A stretch of DNA of 32,289 nucleotides, taken from contig JAFEAS010000095.1 of the NCBI GenBank assembly GCA_018266315.1, positions 1 through 32,289 on the forward strand, in the 5' to 3' direction. The notes beneath the pieces are model-generated. The model saw nothing but the letters and a program-made list of their open reading frames with translations. It searched no databases and was not told the origin of the DNA. The translations under genes and the position numbers were made by a program. The stretch's first letter is position 1. Each line of letters begins with the position of its first letter. The DNA is from Chloroflexi bacterium SZAS-1 (GTDB lineage Bacteria > Chloroflexota > Chloroflexia > Chloroflexales > Roseiflexaceae). This document shows, in pieces, positions 15,701 through 23,546 of this stretch.

Positions 15701-17473
15701 TACCTGAACTACAACGGCGCGGGTGTGCCAGTGCAGGTCACCAAGCAGTACGCCATGGTGCCGAACCAGAACTTCGTCGTAGTGAAGTACACCTTCCAGA
15801 ACCTGACGAACAGCGCGCGCACCTTCAACTTCCTTGAGCAGGCGCACCTGAGTAATAAAACCAGCGGCAACCCCACGCCAAACTGGCAGCACGGCTGGTG
15901 GGATGTAAGCCGCAACGCGCTTGGCACCGATATGAGCCAGTCGGGTCAGTTCTACATCGAGCTTGGTGCATTCCAGACTATGGACTCGCACCAGGTCGGC
16001 AACGATGCGAATTCGAACCCGGCCGACGTGAACTCAGCGCCGTGGTACCAATTCGACTCGGCTGGTACGCTGAAGAACAACAACGACATCTGGTCGCAAA
16101 ACCTCGACCTGGGCTTCCAGAAGTCGATCTCGCTGGCTGCGAATGGCAGCGCCTCGGTTGCGCTGTACTATGCGATTGGCAGCACGCAAGCCGCCGCTGA
16201 GAGTGCCGCCGACACCGCCCGCGCCCAGACAGCCGCCTACTGGTTCACGCAGACGGCAACTTCCTACACCAACTGGCTTAACGCTGGCAAGCGCATCAGC
16301 ATGAGCGACACCGGCCTGAACACTGCCTTTGATCGCAGCCTGGTGATCAACAAGCAGTCGCAGCAGCCCGCGTTCGGCTCGTGGCCGGCGGCGACTAACC
16401 CGGCCTACGCCTATAAGGTGTGGGTGCGCGACTCGGCGGTGACGGCGATGGGTATGGATGCAACCGGGCACCTGGCTGAAGCCGAGAAGTACTGGAACTG
16501 GATGGCCTCGGTGCAGAACGCGGATGGCACCTGGCACACTAACTACAGCGTCTGGCAGGCCAACCAGTGGATCTCGTTTGTCGAGCCAGAGCACGACGCG
16601 ATTGGTCTGTTCCTGGTCGGTGTCTACCGGCACTACAACCTGGTGAAGGCGACCAATGCCCCGGCGGCGACGGCGTTCCTGAACGGCATCTGGACACAGG
16701 TGACGCGCGCGGGCGACTTCATCCGCAATAGCATCGGCAGCAACGGCTTTGGCGCCATCGACGCTTCAATCTGGGAAGAGTCGCCGCTGGAGTACAACAC
16801 CTTCACGCAGACGACCTACGCCGAAGGGTTGAACGCTGGCAAGTACCTGGCAACCGAGAAGAGCGATACAACACGCGCCACAAACTACCTGGCGAGCGCG
16901 CAAACCATTCGCAACTCGATGACCCGCTCGTACCTGGCCTCACCAAACCGTGGCCTGTGGAACGACACGAATCGCTACTTCAACCGCGCGGTGAATGGCG
17001 ACGGCAGCGCGCGCACGCTGGTCGACTCGTCATCGGATCTGCTGTGGGTGTTTGGTGTGCTGCCCGCCACCGACACGCGGGTGCTCGACCATCGCATCAA
17101 GGTGCTTAGTAGCGTCACGCACGATAACTGGGGCATCGCGCGCTATCAGGGTGATGAATTCTATCATTCCAGCATCTACAGCCCAGGTGGCGTAAACGAA
17201 GCTGGCGCAGCTGAACCAGTATGGCCGCAGATGGTAATGTACGCCGCCATGCAAGAGCACTGGACTGGCAACGATACCTGGTCGCTCGCGCGCCTGCAAT
17301 GGTATGCTAGCCGCACTGGCCGTGGCTTCGTGACACCGGGCGAGGCGGTGGACTGGACGAACGGCCAGCCGCTGATTAGCACCGCTGCCGAGCCAGTGAC
17401 CGGCGCGTGGTATCAGATGGCGGCGCTGGCCTACCTGAACCAGTTCGATCCACGTATGCCCGCAATTCCATAG
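12794..17473 (+). CDS. Secreted multidomain alpha-1,6-glucanase: Ig-GH66(CBM35 insert)-CBM35-GH15 fusion
   Basis: A 1559-residue exoenzyme. ATG 12794 has a perfect GAGGAGGT ribosome site and starts a Sec signal peptide (MVRRGRLGLIIALLLALIMP, cleavage probably near AEA, about residue 38). Order: Ig-like domain (about 40-140); GH66 barrel with nucleophile Asp311 in FDGMHLDQLG and acid/base Glu379 in YSEQWEN; a CBM35 module inserted in the barrel (about 419-553); the rest of the barrel and its C-terminal beta domain; a second CBM35 (about 752-877); a beta-sandwich (about 890-1150); and a GH15 barrel to the end with WVRDSAVTA, WEE (Glu1328/1329) and AAEPVWPQ (Glu1474). The two CBM35 modules share TTNTNH.GYTGTGFVDGF. 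A CBM35 inside the barrel plus one after it is the layout of cycloisomaltooligosaccharide glucanotransferases, so cyclodextran formation is possible. GH15 could release glucose from linear ends. There is no cell-wall anchor; a terminator follows. Confidence 0.92.
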   Translation: MVRRGRLGLIIALLLALIMPAAIPTPTGFTFRVPTAEAAITGNLISKVYVDKARYNPGNTAVITVECLNKTGTSWSGSLALTITHNEATTYTASQSVTLSPNVPATFTFNWTTPATDYQGYHVEVRAGTSDYSASAIDVSSNWTRFPRYGYMTEYPTGESAATSTANMQELARNYHINAIQFYDWMWRHEKLIKRTGGTIDTSWTDWSGKTINWQTLQNQISAAHTLNMSAMAYDIIYGALDNYQSISGVDPQWALYNDTTHTNQWNFNFGDAFPTTHMYMFNPANSNWQSYISGQFNDALNNGFDGMHLDQLGQNDGKNDYSGQAVDLPNTFAGYVNNIKAAFPAGKKVTYNIVNGGVGTWGAYNVAHFSNSDFDYSEQWENATTYQNLKDEVNSFKTLDGNKAVVLAAYMNYYEDNGPRTEAETATRNGVTTNTNHTGYTGTGFVDGFDAVGDYVQFSVTVPEAGKYALVFRYGNGTTNLPTRNVYVDGTNNGALTFYPTRNGSGTPSWDEWLYDAYKVVTLTAGTHTVKLAYDAGNSGAINLGNLVLGTFDEPSVRLADAAMAAVGATHIELGNRDQMLAHPYFPNNYKQMRSGLLSSMKEHYDFITAYENLLFDPSVHNADNGSQFVKITGQTTSGDGSGNTIWTQLRHGSGYDTIHLINLLGNDNQWRNAATAPTTLSNLPVKYYIGQNTTINGVYVASPEIEHGASSTLSYTTGSDAGGSYISFTVPSLTYWDMVYVKLNVTAPGGGQYEAESGIRSSTTTNTNHLGYTGTGFVDGFATTNTGVSFIINAPAADNYTLRFRYANAGSSATRGLFVDGASAGTLTFRPLYNWDMWETVETTVQLSAGLHSVVLWDGAGNTGAINLDNMVVLEQTTPAARSATSLWMNNWSNIVGVHMASKLSPADTGTYGPRLAELHWSGDWGTNQLNDATGFFRDETSATKYNNAHAFDSEAWMESDGTVTVRYLNYNGAGVPVQVTKQYAMVPNQNFVVVKYTFQNLTNSARTFNFLEQAHLSNKTSGNPTPNWQHGWWDVSRNALGTDMSQSGQFYIELGAFQTMDSHQVGNDANSNPADVNSAPWYQFDSAGTLKNNNDIWSQNLDLGFQKSISLAANGSASVALYYAIGSTQAAAESAADTARAQTAAYWFTQTATSYTNWLNAGKRISMSDTGLNTAFDRSLVINKQSQQPAFGSWPAATNPAYAYKVWVRDSAVTAMGMDATGHLAEAEKYWNWMASVQNADGTWHTNYSVWQANQWISFVEPEHDAIGLFLVGVYRHYNLVKATNAPAATAFLNGIWTQVTRAGDFIRNSIGSNGFGAIDASIWEESPLEYNTFTQTTYAEGLNAGKYLATEKSDTTRATNYLASAQTIRNSMTRSYLASPNRGLWNDTNRYFNRAVNGDGSARTLVDSSSDLLWVFGVLPATDTRVLDHRIKVLSSVTHDNWGIARYQGDEFYHSSIYSPGGVNEAGAAEPVWPQMVMYAAMQEHWTGNDTWSLARLQWYASRTGRGFVTPGEAVDWTNGQPLISTAAEPVTGAWYQMAALAYLNQFDPRMPAIP

Positions 17474-17502
17474 GGTTTCGTCTCAACGCTCAACAACACG
17501 GA

Positions 17503-17540
17503 CAGTGGTCGCCCGGGATGCCCGGGCGACCACTGTTTTT
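17503..17540 (+). terminator. Strong Rho-independent terminator of the secreted enzyme gene
   Basis: Perfect 15-bp arms (17503-17517 and 17521-17535, beginning CAGTGGTCGCC) close a 3-nt loop and are followed by TTTTT. The stem begins 30 nt after the stop codon. There is no T-run on the other strand, so it serves the plus-strand gene. Confidence 0.93.
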
Positions 17541-17568
17541 GCATTATATCCTAGATGTTAAGCGAGCG

Positions 17569-19605
17569 CTAGCCCTTCATTTCAAGTGGTGTGGTTGGCA
17601 CTGTTGCCGGTATCGTTGGGGCCGCTGGCGTAGCCTCTTGCGCACGGCTAGCGAGCAGGCCGTCGCGAATCTGCTTGCGCAGCGCTTCGACTTCAGGCCC
17701 GGCACCATTGCTCGTACCATTCAATGGCGTGCCCATGCGCTCCGAGAGCAGCATTGCCAGCAAGCCCTCCATCAGGTTGCCACCGCTGCTACCATTGCCA
17801 TTGCCACCACCAACCACCATGCGCGGCACCACATCCACACCGGCATGCTCGATCGCCTCGGCGAAGCGGTTCATCACCTGCTGTGTGACCTGGAATTGCG
17901 GGCCACCGTAGGCGCGCACTTTCTCCTCGATCGCAATCGCCTCGCCGATACCAATGCGTGCAGCCTTTTCGGCTTCGGCCTCGGCCAGGGCGCGGATTTG
18001 CGCGGCCTGCTGGAGCGAGCGCTGGTATTCGGCTTTACCCTGGTTGCTCTGCACTGTGATGCTGATCTCCGATTCAGTGAGCGATTGCTGCTGGCGGGCG
18101 CGCGATTCGGCCTCGCGCAGCTCGCGCTCCTTAATCGCCGCTTTTTCCTGGCGGTTATAGGTCTCGATCTGCTCTTCGGCGATCTGCCGCGCGCGCAGCT
18201 GCGTCAGGATCTGCTCGATCTTCTGGTCGCCTTGCGACGAGGTGGGCGTGCCGATCAGCACTTCTTCCAGCTCAAGGTTATAATGCGCAAACTTCTCGCG
18301 CATCTGCTCGCCCGCCAGCGATTGAATGACGCTGCGATCTTGAATGAGCTGGATGAGCGTGCGTGTCTGGCCGATGTTTTTGAAGTACGCCGCGACCATC
18401 GGGTCGAGCGTTTGCTCAACCAGGCGCTTCACGTCACCAAAGCGCTGAATCACCAGTGGTGCCTGCCGGTAATCGATATGCACTACGACCGAGAGCGGCA
18501 GCGATGGCTCGAATGCATCCTTGGTGATCAGCGAAATTTCCGAAAGGTTTTCGTCGAGCCGGTGCGCGCCGGTTTCGCCGCGGTTCCACTTCAGGATAAT
18601 ATTGGTCGTCGGCACCATAATTACTTTACCAGCGTAAGTGTTGAAGGCATACTTGCCTGGCAGCAGCGGCGTATTCCACACACCACGGCTGCCCTGCGTC
18701 ACCATCTCGCCGTGCTTATACTCCTCGCCCGAAAGGTCTTTACCCACATCGCCGGTGTACGATACGACCACACCAACATTGCCAACCTCAACCGTCGTTT
18801 TGGGAATCATCTCGACGGTGGCGAACAGGCGGTTGATGTAGTAGGTGCCCTCAACCAGCACTTGCAGCTGGCGGCCACGCATACCCCCGGCCAACAAGAA
18901 GCGCTCGGGATCCTGGAAGTTGTTATGGTAGGTGGCAATCTCGTGTGCATCGTCGCCAACCGTCGGCGCGATGATCTCGCCTTGCGGCAGCGATGGGCCA
19001 TCGTGCACGGTCGCAATCCCCACCAGATCATCGGCACCCTTGATGACAACCGGCTGGAAGCCGCCGCGCTCGCGGATCAGCTCGGCCATGCGTTTGAACA
19101 CCGCATCTTCGCCGCGATCGAGTGGCAGGTAGTAAATTGTGTCTTCGGTGATGACCACAAATTGCGCCAGGTTGATGGCATAGGTGCCTTCGCGCAGAAT
19201 CAGGCGCTGCGGGCCTTTCTGGCCACCATTCGCCAGGAAGGTAGCAACATCCTGAAAATCGTTGGCTTTAATATTCGAAGCCAACGCTTGCGTTGAATCG
19301 AGCGGCAGACCGTCGCGGGCGAACACGTAGCCAATTTTCCCCTGCGGGATGGTGACGAGCGGCACGCTATGAATGCGATATTGGAACGGCGTGAGCAAGT
19401 GCCAACCGCCACGCAGCACATTCGGCTGGAAGCCCGCTTCGCCGTGTAGCGCAATGAAGCCCGATTTGACCGAGCCGCGCCCGCTGACGAGCTTTTCGAT
19501 GACGCCGACGCGATTGTTCGGGATGTAGCGAATAAAGCCCGAGATGGCTATGAGTATGAGTATGATGACCACAATCACGCCAACTACTGAGAGAATGCCG
19601 AGCAT
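17569..19605 (-). CDS. SPFH/band-7 (flotillin-like) membrane protein
   Basis: A 678-residue protein with one N-terminal membrane segment (MLGILSVVGVIVVIILILIA), an SPFH region and a long charged helical region (about residues 450-590: QIAEEQIETYNRQEKAAIKE..., LAEAEAEKAARIGIGEAIAIEEKV), as in flotillins. A glycine-rich stretch (GGGNGNGSSGG) and a Pro/Thr-rich tail end it. The start at 19605 has AAGGAA about 6 nt upstream; a GTG at 19629 would add eight residues. The middle contains two related blocks, NDFQDVATFLANGGQKG...REGTYAINL and NNFQDPERFLLAGGMRG...VEGTYYINR, an internal duplication. Flotillin-like proteins organise membrane microdomains; the specific role here is unknown. It appears to be transcribed alone. 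Confidence 0.85.
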   Translation of the reverse strand: MLGILSVVGVIVVIILILIAISGFIRYIPNNRVGVIEKLVSGRGSVKSGFIALHGEAGFQPNVLRGGWHLLTPFQYRIHSVPLVTIPQGKIGYVFARDGLPLDSTQALASNIKANDFQDVATFLANGGQKGPQRLILREGTYAINLAQFVVITEDTIYYLPLDRGEDAVFKRMAELIRERGGFQPVVIKGADDLVGIATVHDGPSLPQGEIIAPTVGDDAHEIATYHNNFQDPERFLLAGGMRGRQLQVLVEGTYYINRLFATVEMIPKTTVEVGNVGVVVSYTGDVGKDLSGEEYKHGEMVTQGSRGVWNTPLLPGKYAFNTYAGKVIMVPTTNIILKWNRGETGAHRLDENLSEISLITKDAFEPSLPLSVVVHIDYRQAPLVIQRFGDVKRLVEQTLDPMVAAYFKNIGQTRTLIQLIQDRSVIQSLAGEQMREKFAHYNLELEEVLIGTPTSSQGDQKIEQILTQLRARQIAEEQIETYNRQEKAAIKERELREAESRARQQQSLTESEISITVQSNQGKAEYQRSLQQAAQIRALAEAEAEKAARIGIGEAIAIEEKVRAYGGPQFQVTQQVMNRFAEAIEHAGVDVVPRMVVGGGNGNGSSGGNLMEGLLAMLLSERMGTPLNGTSNGAGPEVEALRKQIRDGLLASRAQEATPAAPTIPATVPTTPLEMKG

Positions 19606-19745
19606 ACCAGTTCCTTTCTTTGCCTGCACCTGGTGACAAGCTACGTCGCGATGTGTAGTGTTGATCTGTATACGTAGGCAGACACCTCAAGGTTACGCGT
19701 TGGTAGGTTACAAAAAAGCTAGGGCTTCCGCAGTTGAGGTGCTGA

Positions 19746-19851
19746 GCCTGCGGCAGAGCGGTGCTTGATTTTTCTTCGTGTGGGATTTTTCCGCGCTTAG
19801 CGCGGAAAAATCCCACACCAAAATGATCGATGCTACCTTGCTGCCGCAGGC
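19746..19851. repeat. Nested palindrome element E1
   Basis: An outer inverted repeat (GCCTGCGGCAG at 19746-19756, its complement at 19841-19851) encloses a perfect 19-bp hairpin (19778-19796 with 19800-19818, loop TTA). The segment 19834-19845 is the exact reverse complement of GGCAGCAAGGTA found in element E2 at 28370-28381. ATAACGCAACTGC at 19877-19889 also recurs at 28320-28332. There is no T-run suited to a simple terminator. Confidence 0.75.
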
Positions 19852-19900
19852 AAAAAGCACAGCGTTGGTATGCGCAATAACGCAACTGCGTAAATCCTGA

Positions 19901-19997
19901 AAGCAAAAGGTTTGCTTTTGTTGTAATGAAACTTCGTTTCAAAATAACGCCTGAAGGCGTGGTAAACATAACACGCAGCACAATATGTGCCGCGTGT
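19901..19997. repeat. Array of four consecutive small hairpins
   Basis: Four perfect or nearly perfect stems follow one another: AAGCAAA/TTTGCTT (19901-19917), TGAAAC/GTTTCA (19927-19941), ACGCC/GGCGT (19947-19960) and an 11-bp stem ACACGC.GCACA with one mismatch (19971-19997). Loops are 3-4 nt. Stem sequences differ, so this is not a repeat array in the usual sense. It lies in the 3' region of the FAD oxidoreductase gene. Confidence 0.65.
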
Positions 19998-20051
19998 CGT
20001 AAATAAATGAGGTATAGCGAGGCGATTTTTGTAAAAGGTTTCTGCCGCTAG

Positions 20052-21434
20052 CTAGAGCTGCCCAGCATCGCCCCAGTGTTCCAGCAGTTCCTGGTAAGCA
20101 GGATCGTCGTAGCGGGCCAGGGTAAGCGCGGGCGCGTAGCTGGGCAGCGGTGCGCCAGTGATATGTGCGGCCAGCAGCTCGCCCGCCGCACAGGCTGCCA
20201 TCAGGCCATAGCCCGAGAGCGCGCCAATGACATATGCGCCGCCGACGGGTAATGGCCCTACCAGCGGGCGATTCTCGGGCGTTTTGGTGTAGTAGCCGCC
20301 GTCAATATATGGCTTGGGGGCGCGGTCAATGTAGCGCGCCAGGCCAGGCAGCATCACCGACATACCGCGCAGCGCCAGCTCGGGGTAGTATTCCTCGACT
20401 TGAACGGGGAAGGTTGGCTCGACCGGATCGAGGTGAAAGTTCCACAAGATCAGCAGCACTGCGCCACCTACATGGCCCTCGGGGCGGCAGTGAACGCCCG
20501 CAGGCAGTGGGCCAAGCATCCAGGCAGTGTCGGGATCATCCGCGAGTGCGGCGCGCTCGTCGGCATCCCAGGGCAGCGTCACCGGGTCGAGCCAGATTAG
20601 CATTGGGGCATCGCGCGGAACTGCGCCCAGGTGTTCATTGAAGGCAATCTTAATATGCCGCTCGGAGAAGATTGGTAATTCAACGCCGAGCATCCGCGCC
20701 ACCTGGCCAAGCATTGGGCCGGCCGCATTCACGAAGCAGCGCGTAGTAATGGTCTGGGGAGTTCCTTCGTTGGCGACCTGTACCGCTTCAACCTGCCCAT
20801 CGCGCACATCTACACTGGTGAGTGTGCCGCGTACCAGGCGCACGCCGCGCTCGCGGGCGGCTTCAAGCATATACATGCCGAGCTGTTGCGCACTGAGCCA
20901 GCCACAGCGGCGTGCGTGCAGCACCGCGACCACGTCGTCGGCGAGGTAGGGAAAATGGGCGCGAATCAGCGCGCGGTCGGTGATCAGGTCGGCACCGTCG
21001 AGCGGGCTGGCGTAGCCGTGCGGCTCAGCAGGCTGGTAGGGCGGCGCGCCAGGCCGCCCATCGTGGATGCGCAGCGGCCCGGCCCCCAATGTGGCGGCCT
21101 CTTCGGCGGCGGCGATTAGCACTGCAACTTGCTCGGGCCGGGCGGTGGCGTACACATAGCCGCGCCGGTTAAGGCGAATAGCATTGTTGCTGGCGTTGGC
21201 AATGCCTTCCAGCAAGTCGATGCTGCGGTTCATCAGGCGCACCATTGTGTCGCCGGGGCCAGGCCACCAGTTGCGGTAGCACTCGGTCGATTTGTCGCTG
21301 GTGAGCGATAGTGGCGCGCCCTGGTCAATCAGCACAATATCGCTGATGCCATGTTCAACCGCCAGGAAGTAGGCGGCGGCTACACCGGCAATGCCTGCGC
21401 CACAGATCACAATCTGGGCAGAGGAAGAATTCAT
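20052..21434 (-). CDS. FAD-dependent oxidoreductase, DAO (glycine/sarcosine/D-amino-acid oxidase) family
   Basis: A 460-residue flavoprotein with the N-terminal dinucleotide-binding fold IVICGAGIAGVAAAYFLA (GxGxxG) and a following acidic strand end (VLIDQ). The C-terminal FAD-contact region reads PENRPLVGPLPVGGAYVIGALSGYGLMAACAAGELLA, typical of the DAO superfamily. SLTSDKSTECYRNWWPG is a sub-family feature. No signal peptide is seen, so it is cytoplasmic. These enzymes oxidise the C-N bond of a secondary or primary amine; the substrate cannot be read from the sequence. The start has GGGAG about 7 nt upstream. It stands alone on the minus strand, with the hairpin-rich region as its 3' flank. 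Confidence 0.85.
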   Translation of the reverse strand: MNSSSAQIVICGAGIAGVAAAYFLAVEHGISDIVLIDQGAPLSLTSDKSTECYRNWWPGPGDTMVRLMNRSIDLLEGIANASNNAIRLNRRGYVYATARPEQVAVLIAAAEEAATLGAGPLRIHDGRPGAPPYQPAEPHGYASPLDGADLITDRALIRAHFPYLADDVVAVLHARRCGWLSAQQLGMYMLEAARERGVRLVRGTLTSVDVRDGQVEAVQVANEGTPQTITTRCFVNAAGPMLGQVARMLGVELPIFSERHIKIAFNEHLGAVPRDAPMLIWLDPVTLPWDADERAALADDPDTAWMLGPLPAGVHCRPEGHVGGAVLLILWNFHLDPVEPTFPVQVEEYYPELALRGMSVMLPGLARYIDRAPKPYIDGGYYTKTPENRPLVGPLPVGGAYVIGALSGYGLMAACAAGELLAAHITGAPLPSYAPALTLARYDDPAYQELLEHWGDAGQL

Positions 21435-21485
21435 AGGGTGCTCCCAAGGGGGTGGTAACTGCCTGTCTTTGGATGTACATCGGGC

Positions 21486-21513
21486 GACGACTGACGACCG
21501 ACGACCGACGAAT
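21486..21513. repeat. Short 7-bp tandem repeat (GACGACC type, 4 units)
   Basis: Units GACGACT, GACGACC, GACGACC and GACGAAT follow directly, in the gap between the GIY-YIG gene's 3' end and the FAD oxidoreductase start. Confidence 0.7.
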
Positions 21514-21570
21514 GCCTAGTTGTTTTCGGCAGTCGTTAGTATTTGTACAGATACGGTCTTTTCCTTGTAT

Positions 21571-22302
21571 TTACCATGTATATTTGATTGGATTCGCTGC
21601 TCCGCGCTTGCGATAGCTATCAGGTACGCGTTTTCCGACATACCTGGTGGCAAGATCGGGGTTTGCTTCCTCGCCGATGAAGGCAAAACGGCCAGGTGCA
21701 TCTTCACGCCCTGGAAAGTGATCTGTTGTGGCAGGAAGCCATTTGAATGCAATAAAGGCCCCAACGATCAAGCCGTAGCGGGTTGCAAGAATGACGTCAG
21801 CTTGTTCTGCTTTTCGCTTGTTAATTTTCCAGGCAAAGCGGGTTGCCTCATATAGCGACGTTTCGAGCGCGCTTCTATTCACACTGATCAAAAGCGCCTT
21901 ATGGGCAAAAACCGCTGGTTCTGCACAATAACGCTGCATGATCTCATGAATGTGCATGACACCAAAATCATTATTGCCCACGCCGCCAGCAATATTCGTA
22001 AGACCGGGATATGCGTCAATTAAGGCCGCCTCTACTTCGGTGGCAATTTCATCGGTTAATCCGTGCCGATGAATGACATGGGCAACTTCTAAACCTGCGA
22101 CATGAATATCACGAATACGTTTGAGTTTGTTACTCGTTGCATCTCCACCTAAATCGTGTGCCGCACGAATATGCGCGAATATCCGATTACTACGTCCTTT
22201 TCCAACATAAAATGTCTCACCGTTCCGTGGATCGATCAGGCGATAGACGTAGGTTTTTAATTCTTGAATAACTTCTGGCGGAAATGCTTCGATGGATTGC
22301 AT
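21571..22302 (-). CDS. GIY-YIG nuclease-domain protein (LEM-3-like type)
   Basis: A 243-residue protein. The N-terminal third has the GIY-YIG core: YVYRLID, then FYVGKGRSNRIFAHI (the YIG-equivalent and catalytic Arg region), and a conserved Glu in EIATEVEAALIDAYPGLTNIAGG. The C-terminal half (FAHKALLISVNRS... ATRFAWKINKRKAEQADVILATRYGLIVGAFIAFKWLP) is unfamiliar and may be a nucleic-acid or modified-base-recognition module. The start at 22302 has GGAG about 9 nt upstream. Its base composition is visibly lower in GC than the neighbours, suggesting recent acquisition. It follows leuB by 43 nt on the same strand, so it may be transcribed with it although functionally unrelated. Stand-alone GIY-YIG proteins include repair and mobile nucleases; the role here is unknown. 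Confidence 0.75.
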   Translation of the reverse strand: MQSIEAFPPEVIQELKTYVYRLIDPRNGETFYVGKGRSNRIFAHIRAAHDLGGDATSNKLKRIRDIHVAGLEVAHVIHRHGLTDEIATEVEAALIDAYPGLTNIAGGVGNNDFGVMHIHEIMQRYCAEPAVFAHKALLISVNRSALETSLYEATRFAWKINKRKAEQADVILATRYGLIVGAFIAFKWLPATTDHFPGREDAPGRFAFIGEEANPDLATRYVGKRVPDSYRKRGAANPIKYTW

Positions 22303-22345
22303 ACGCTGTATCTCCACAGAAAGAGCGATGGAACGCCAGCCTGCG

Positions 22346-23446
22346 CTACGCAACGGCTACGCGCTCGGCCACCGCAGTGCCCACGGCGCTCGTGCTGCTG
22401 GGCTGCTCGTCCGGTGTCGCGATATCGCGGGTGACGGTACCGGCATCGACAGTGGCATACACAGCTTCTTCCACCGCGCGCGCCTCTTCTTCCAGCCCAA
22501 ACGAATAGCGCAGCATTAAGGCAACGCTCAGAATGGTGGCGAGTGGGTTGGCAATGTCCTGCCCGGCAATATCGGGTGCCGAGCCGTGAATTGGCTCGTA
22601 CAGCCCCATGCGCGCGCCGTTTTTGCTGGTAACAGCGCCCAGCGAAGCCGAGGGCAGCATGCCCATCGAACCCGCCAGCATCGATGCTTCGTCGGTGAGG
22701 ATATCGCCGAACATATTCTCAGTCACAATTACGTCGAAAGCAGCCGGGCGGCTGATCAGGTACATCGCGCAGGCATCGACCAGAATATGCTCAAGCGCAA
22801 CGTCGGGGAATTCCTCATGCATCACGCGCGTGGTGACACTGCGCCACAGCCGCGAGGTCTCGATCACATTGGCTTTATCGACTGAGGTGAGCTTGCCGCG
22901 CCGCCCGCGCGCCATGGCGGCGGCAGCGCGCACTACGCGCTCGATCTCGCCGGTAGTGTAGGTGCAGGTATCGAGCGCCCATTCCTCGCCATTGTCGTTT
23001 TTCTCGCGGCGCTTATCGCCAAAATAAATACCGCCGGTCAGCTCGCGCACTACCAAGAGATCGACGCCTTGTAGCCGCTCGGGGCGCAGTGGCGACGACG
23101 CGACCAGGCGCGGGTGCAGCGTAACCGGGCGCAGGTTTGCGAATAGCCCAAGCGCCTTGCGGATGCCCAGCAACCCCTGCTCGGGCCGTACCTTGGCCTC
23201 AGGGTTATCCCATTTGGGGCCGCCTACCGCGCCAAGCAACACCGCGTCGGATTTATGCGCGGCGCGCAGAGTCTCTTCGGGCAGTGCCGTGCCGGTGGCG
23301 TCGATTGCGCAGCCGCCGATCAGCGCACTGTGTAGCTCAAAGGTGTGCCCAAAGCGCTGCCCAACGGCCTGGAGCACTTTGGTGCCCTCAGCTACAACAT
23401 CCGGCCCGATGCCATCGCCGGGCAGGGTGGTAATCACTACATGCAT
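22346..23446 (-). CDS. leuB: 3-isopropylmalate dehydrogenase
   Basis: A 366-residue cytoplasmic enzyme of leucine biosynthesis: NAD-dependent oxidation and decarboxylation of 3-isopropylmalate. Family marks are [15 protein letters not shown] at the N-terminus, [11 protein letters not shown], the tyrosine-bearing [10 protein letters not shown], the lysine in [15 protein letters not shown], the metal-binding Asp region ([12 protein letters not shown] and [15 protein letters not shown]) and [18 protein letters not shown]. Length is normal. The start at 23446 has AAGGAA about 8 nt upstream. The promoter is probably the extended -10 box at 23538-23546 on the minus strand. No other leu genes are adjacent. 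Confidence 0.96.
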   Translation of the reverse strand: MHVVITTLPGDGIGPDVVAEGTKVLQAVGQRFGHTFELHSALIGGCAIDATGTALPEETLRAAHKSDAVLLGAVGGPKWDNPEAKVRPEQGLLGIRKALGLFANLRPVTLHPRLVASSPLRPERLQGVDLLVVRELTGGIYFGDKRREKNDNGEEWALDTCTYTTGEIERVVRAAAAMARGRRGKLTSVDKANVIETSRLWRSVTTRVMHEEFPDVALEHILVDACAMYLISRPAAFDVIVTENMFGDILTDEASMLAGSMGMLPSASLGAVTSKNGARMGLYEPIHGSAPDIAGQDIANPLATILSVALMLRYSFGLEEEARAVEEAVYATVDAGTVTRDIATPDEQPSSTSAVGTAVAERVAVA

Positions 23447-23537
23447 ATGCGTGTTCCTTATACTATATGTGTTCGCGGGTGCCTGGCGCTATTCTACACG
23501 ATGCTGGCAGGCGCGCTGCGGCGCAAGGCAAGCCCTA

Positions 23538-23546
23538 ATTATACCA
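23538..23546 (-). promoter_or_regulatory. Extended -10 promoter box toward leuB
   Basis: On the minus strand TGGTATAAT, preceded by CGAACT, faces leuB, whose ATG is about 90 nt away. It is the left end of the palindromic element that also points TGGTATAAT outward at its right end. Confidence 0.6.

Noticed and set aside
12812..16633. Several 177-279-codon minus-strand frames under the secreted enzyme gene
   Set aside because: They are antisense shadows of a gene with strong domain evidence in the other frame; no ribosome sites or domains.
17407..19296. 629-codon open frame on the plus strand opposite the SPFH gene
   Set aside because: It begins inside the GH66-GH15 gene, runs antisense to a protein with clear SPFH features, passes through the terminator and has no recognisable domain; it is a high-GC shadow frame.
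19901..19997. CRISPR array
   Set aside because: The stems differ in sequence and spacing, there are no identical repeats and no cas genes nearby.
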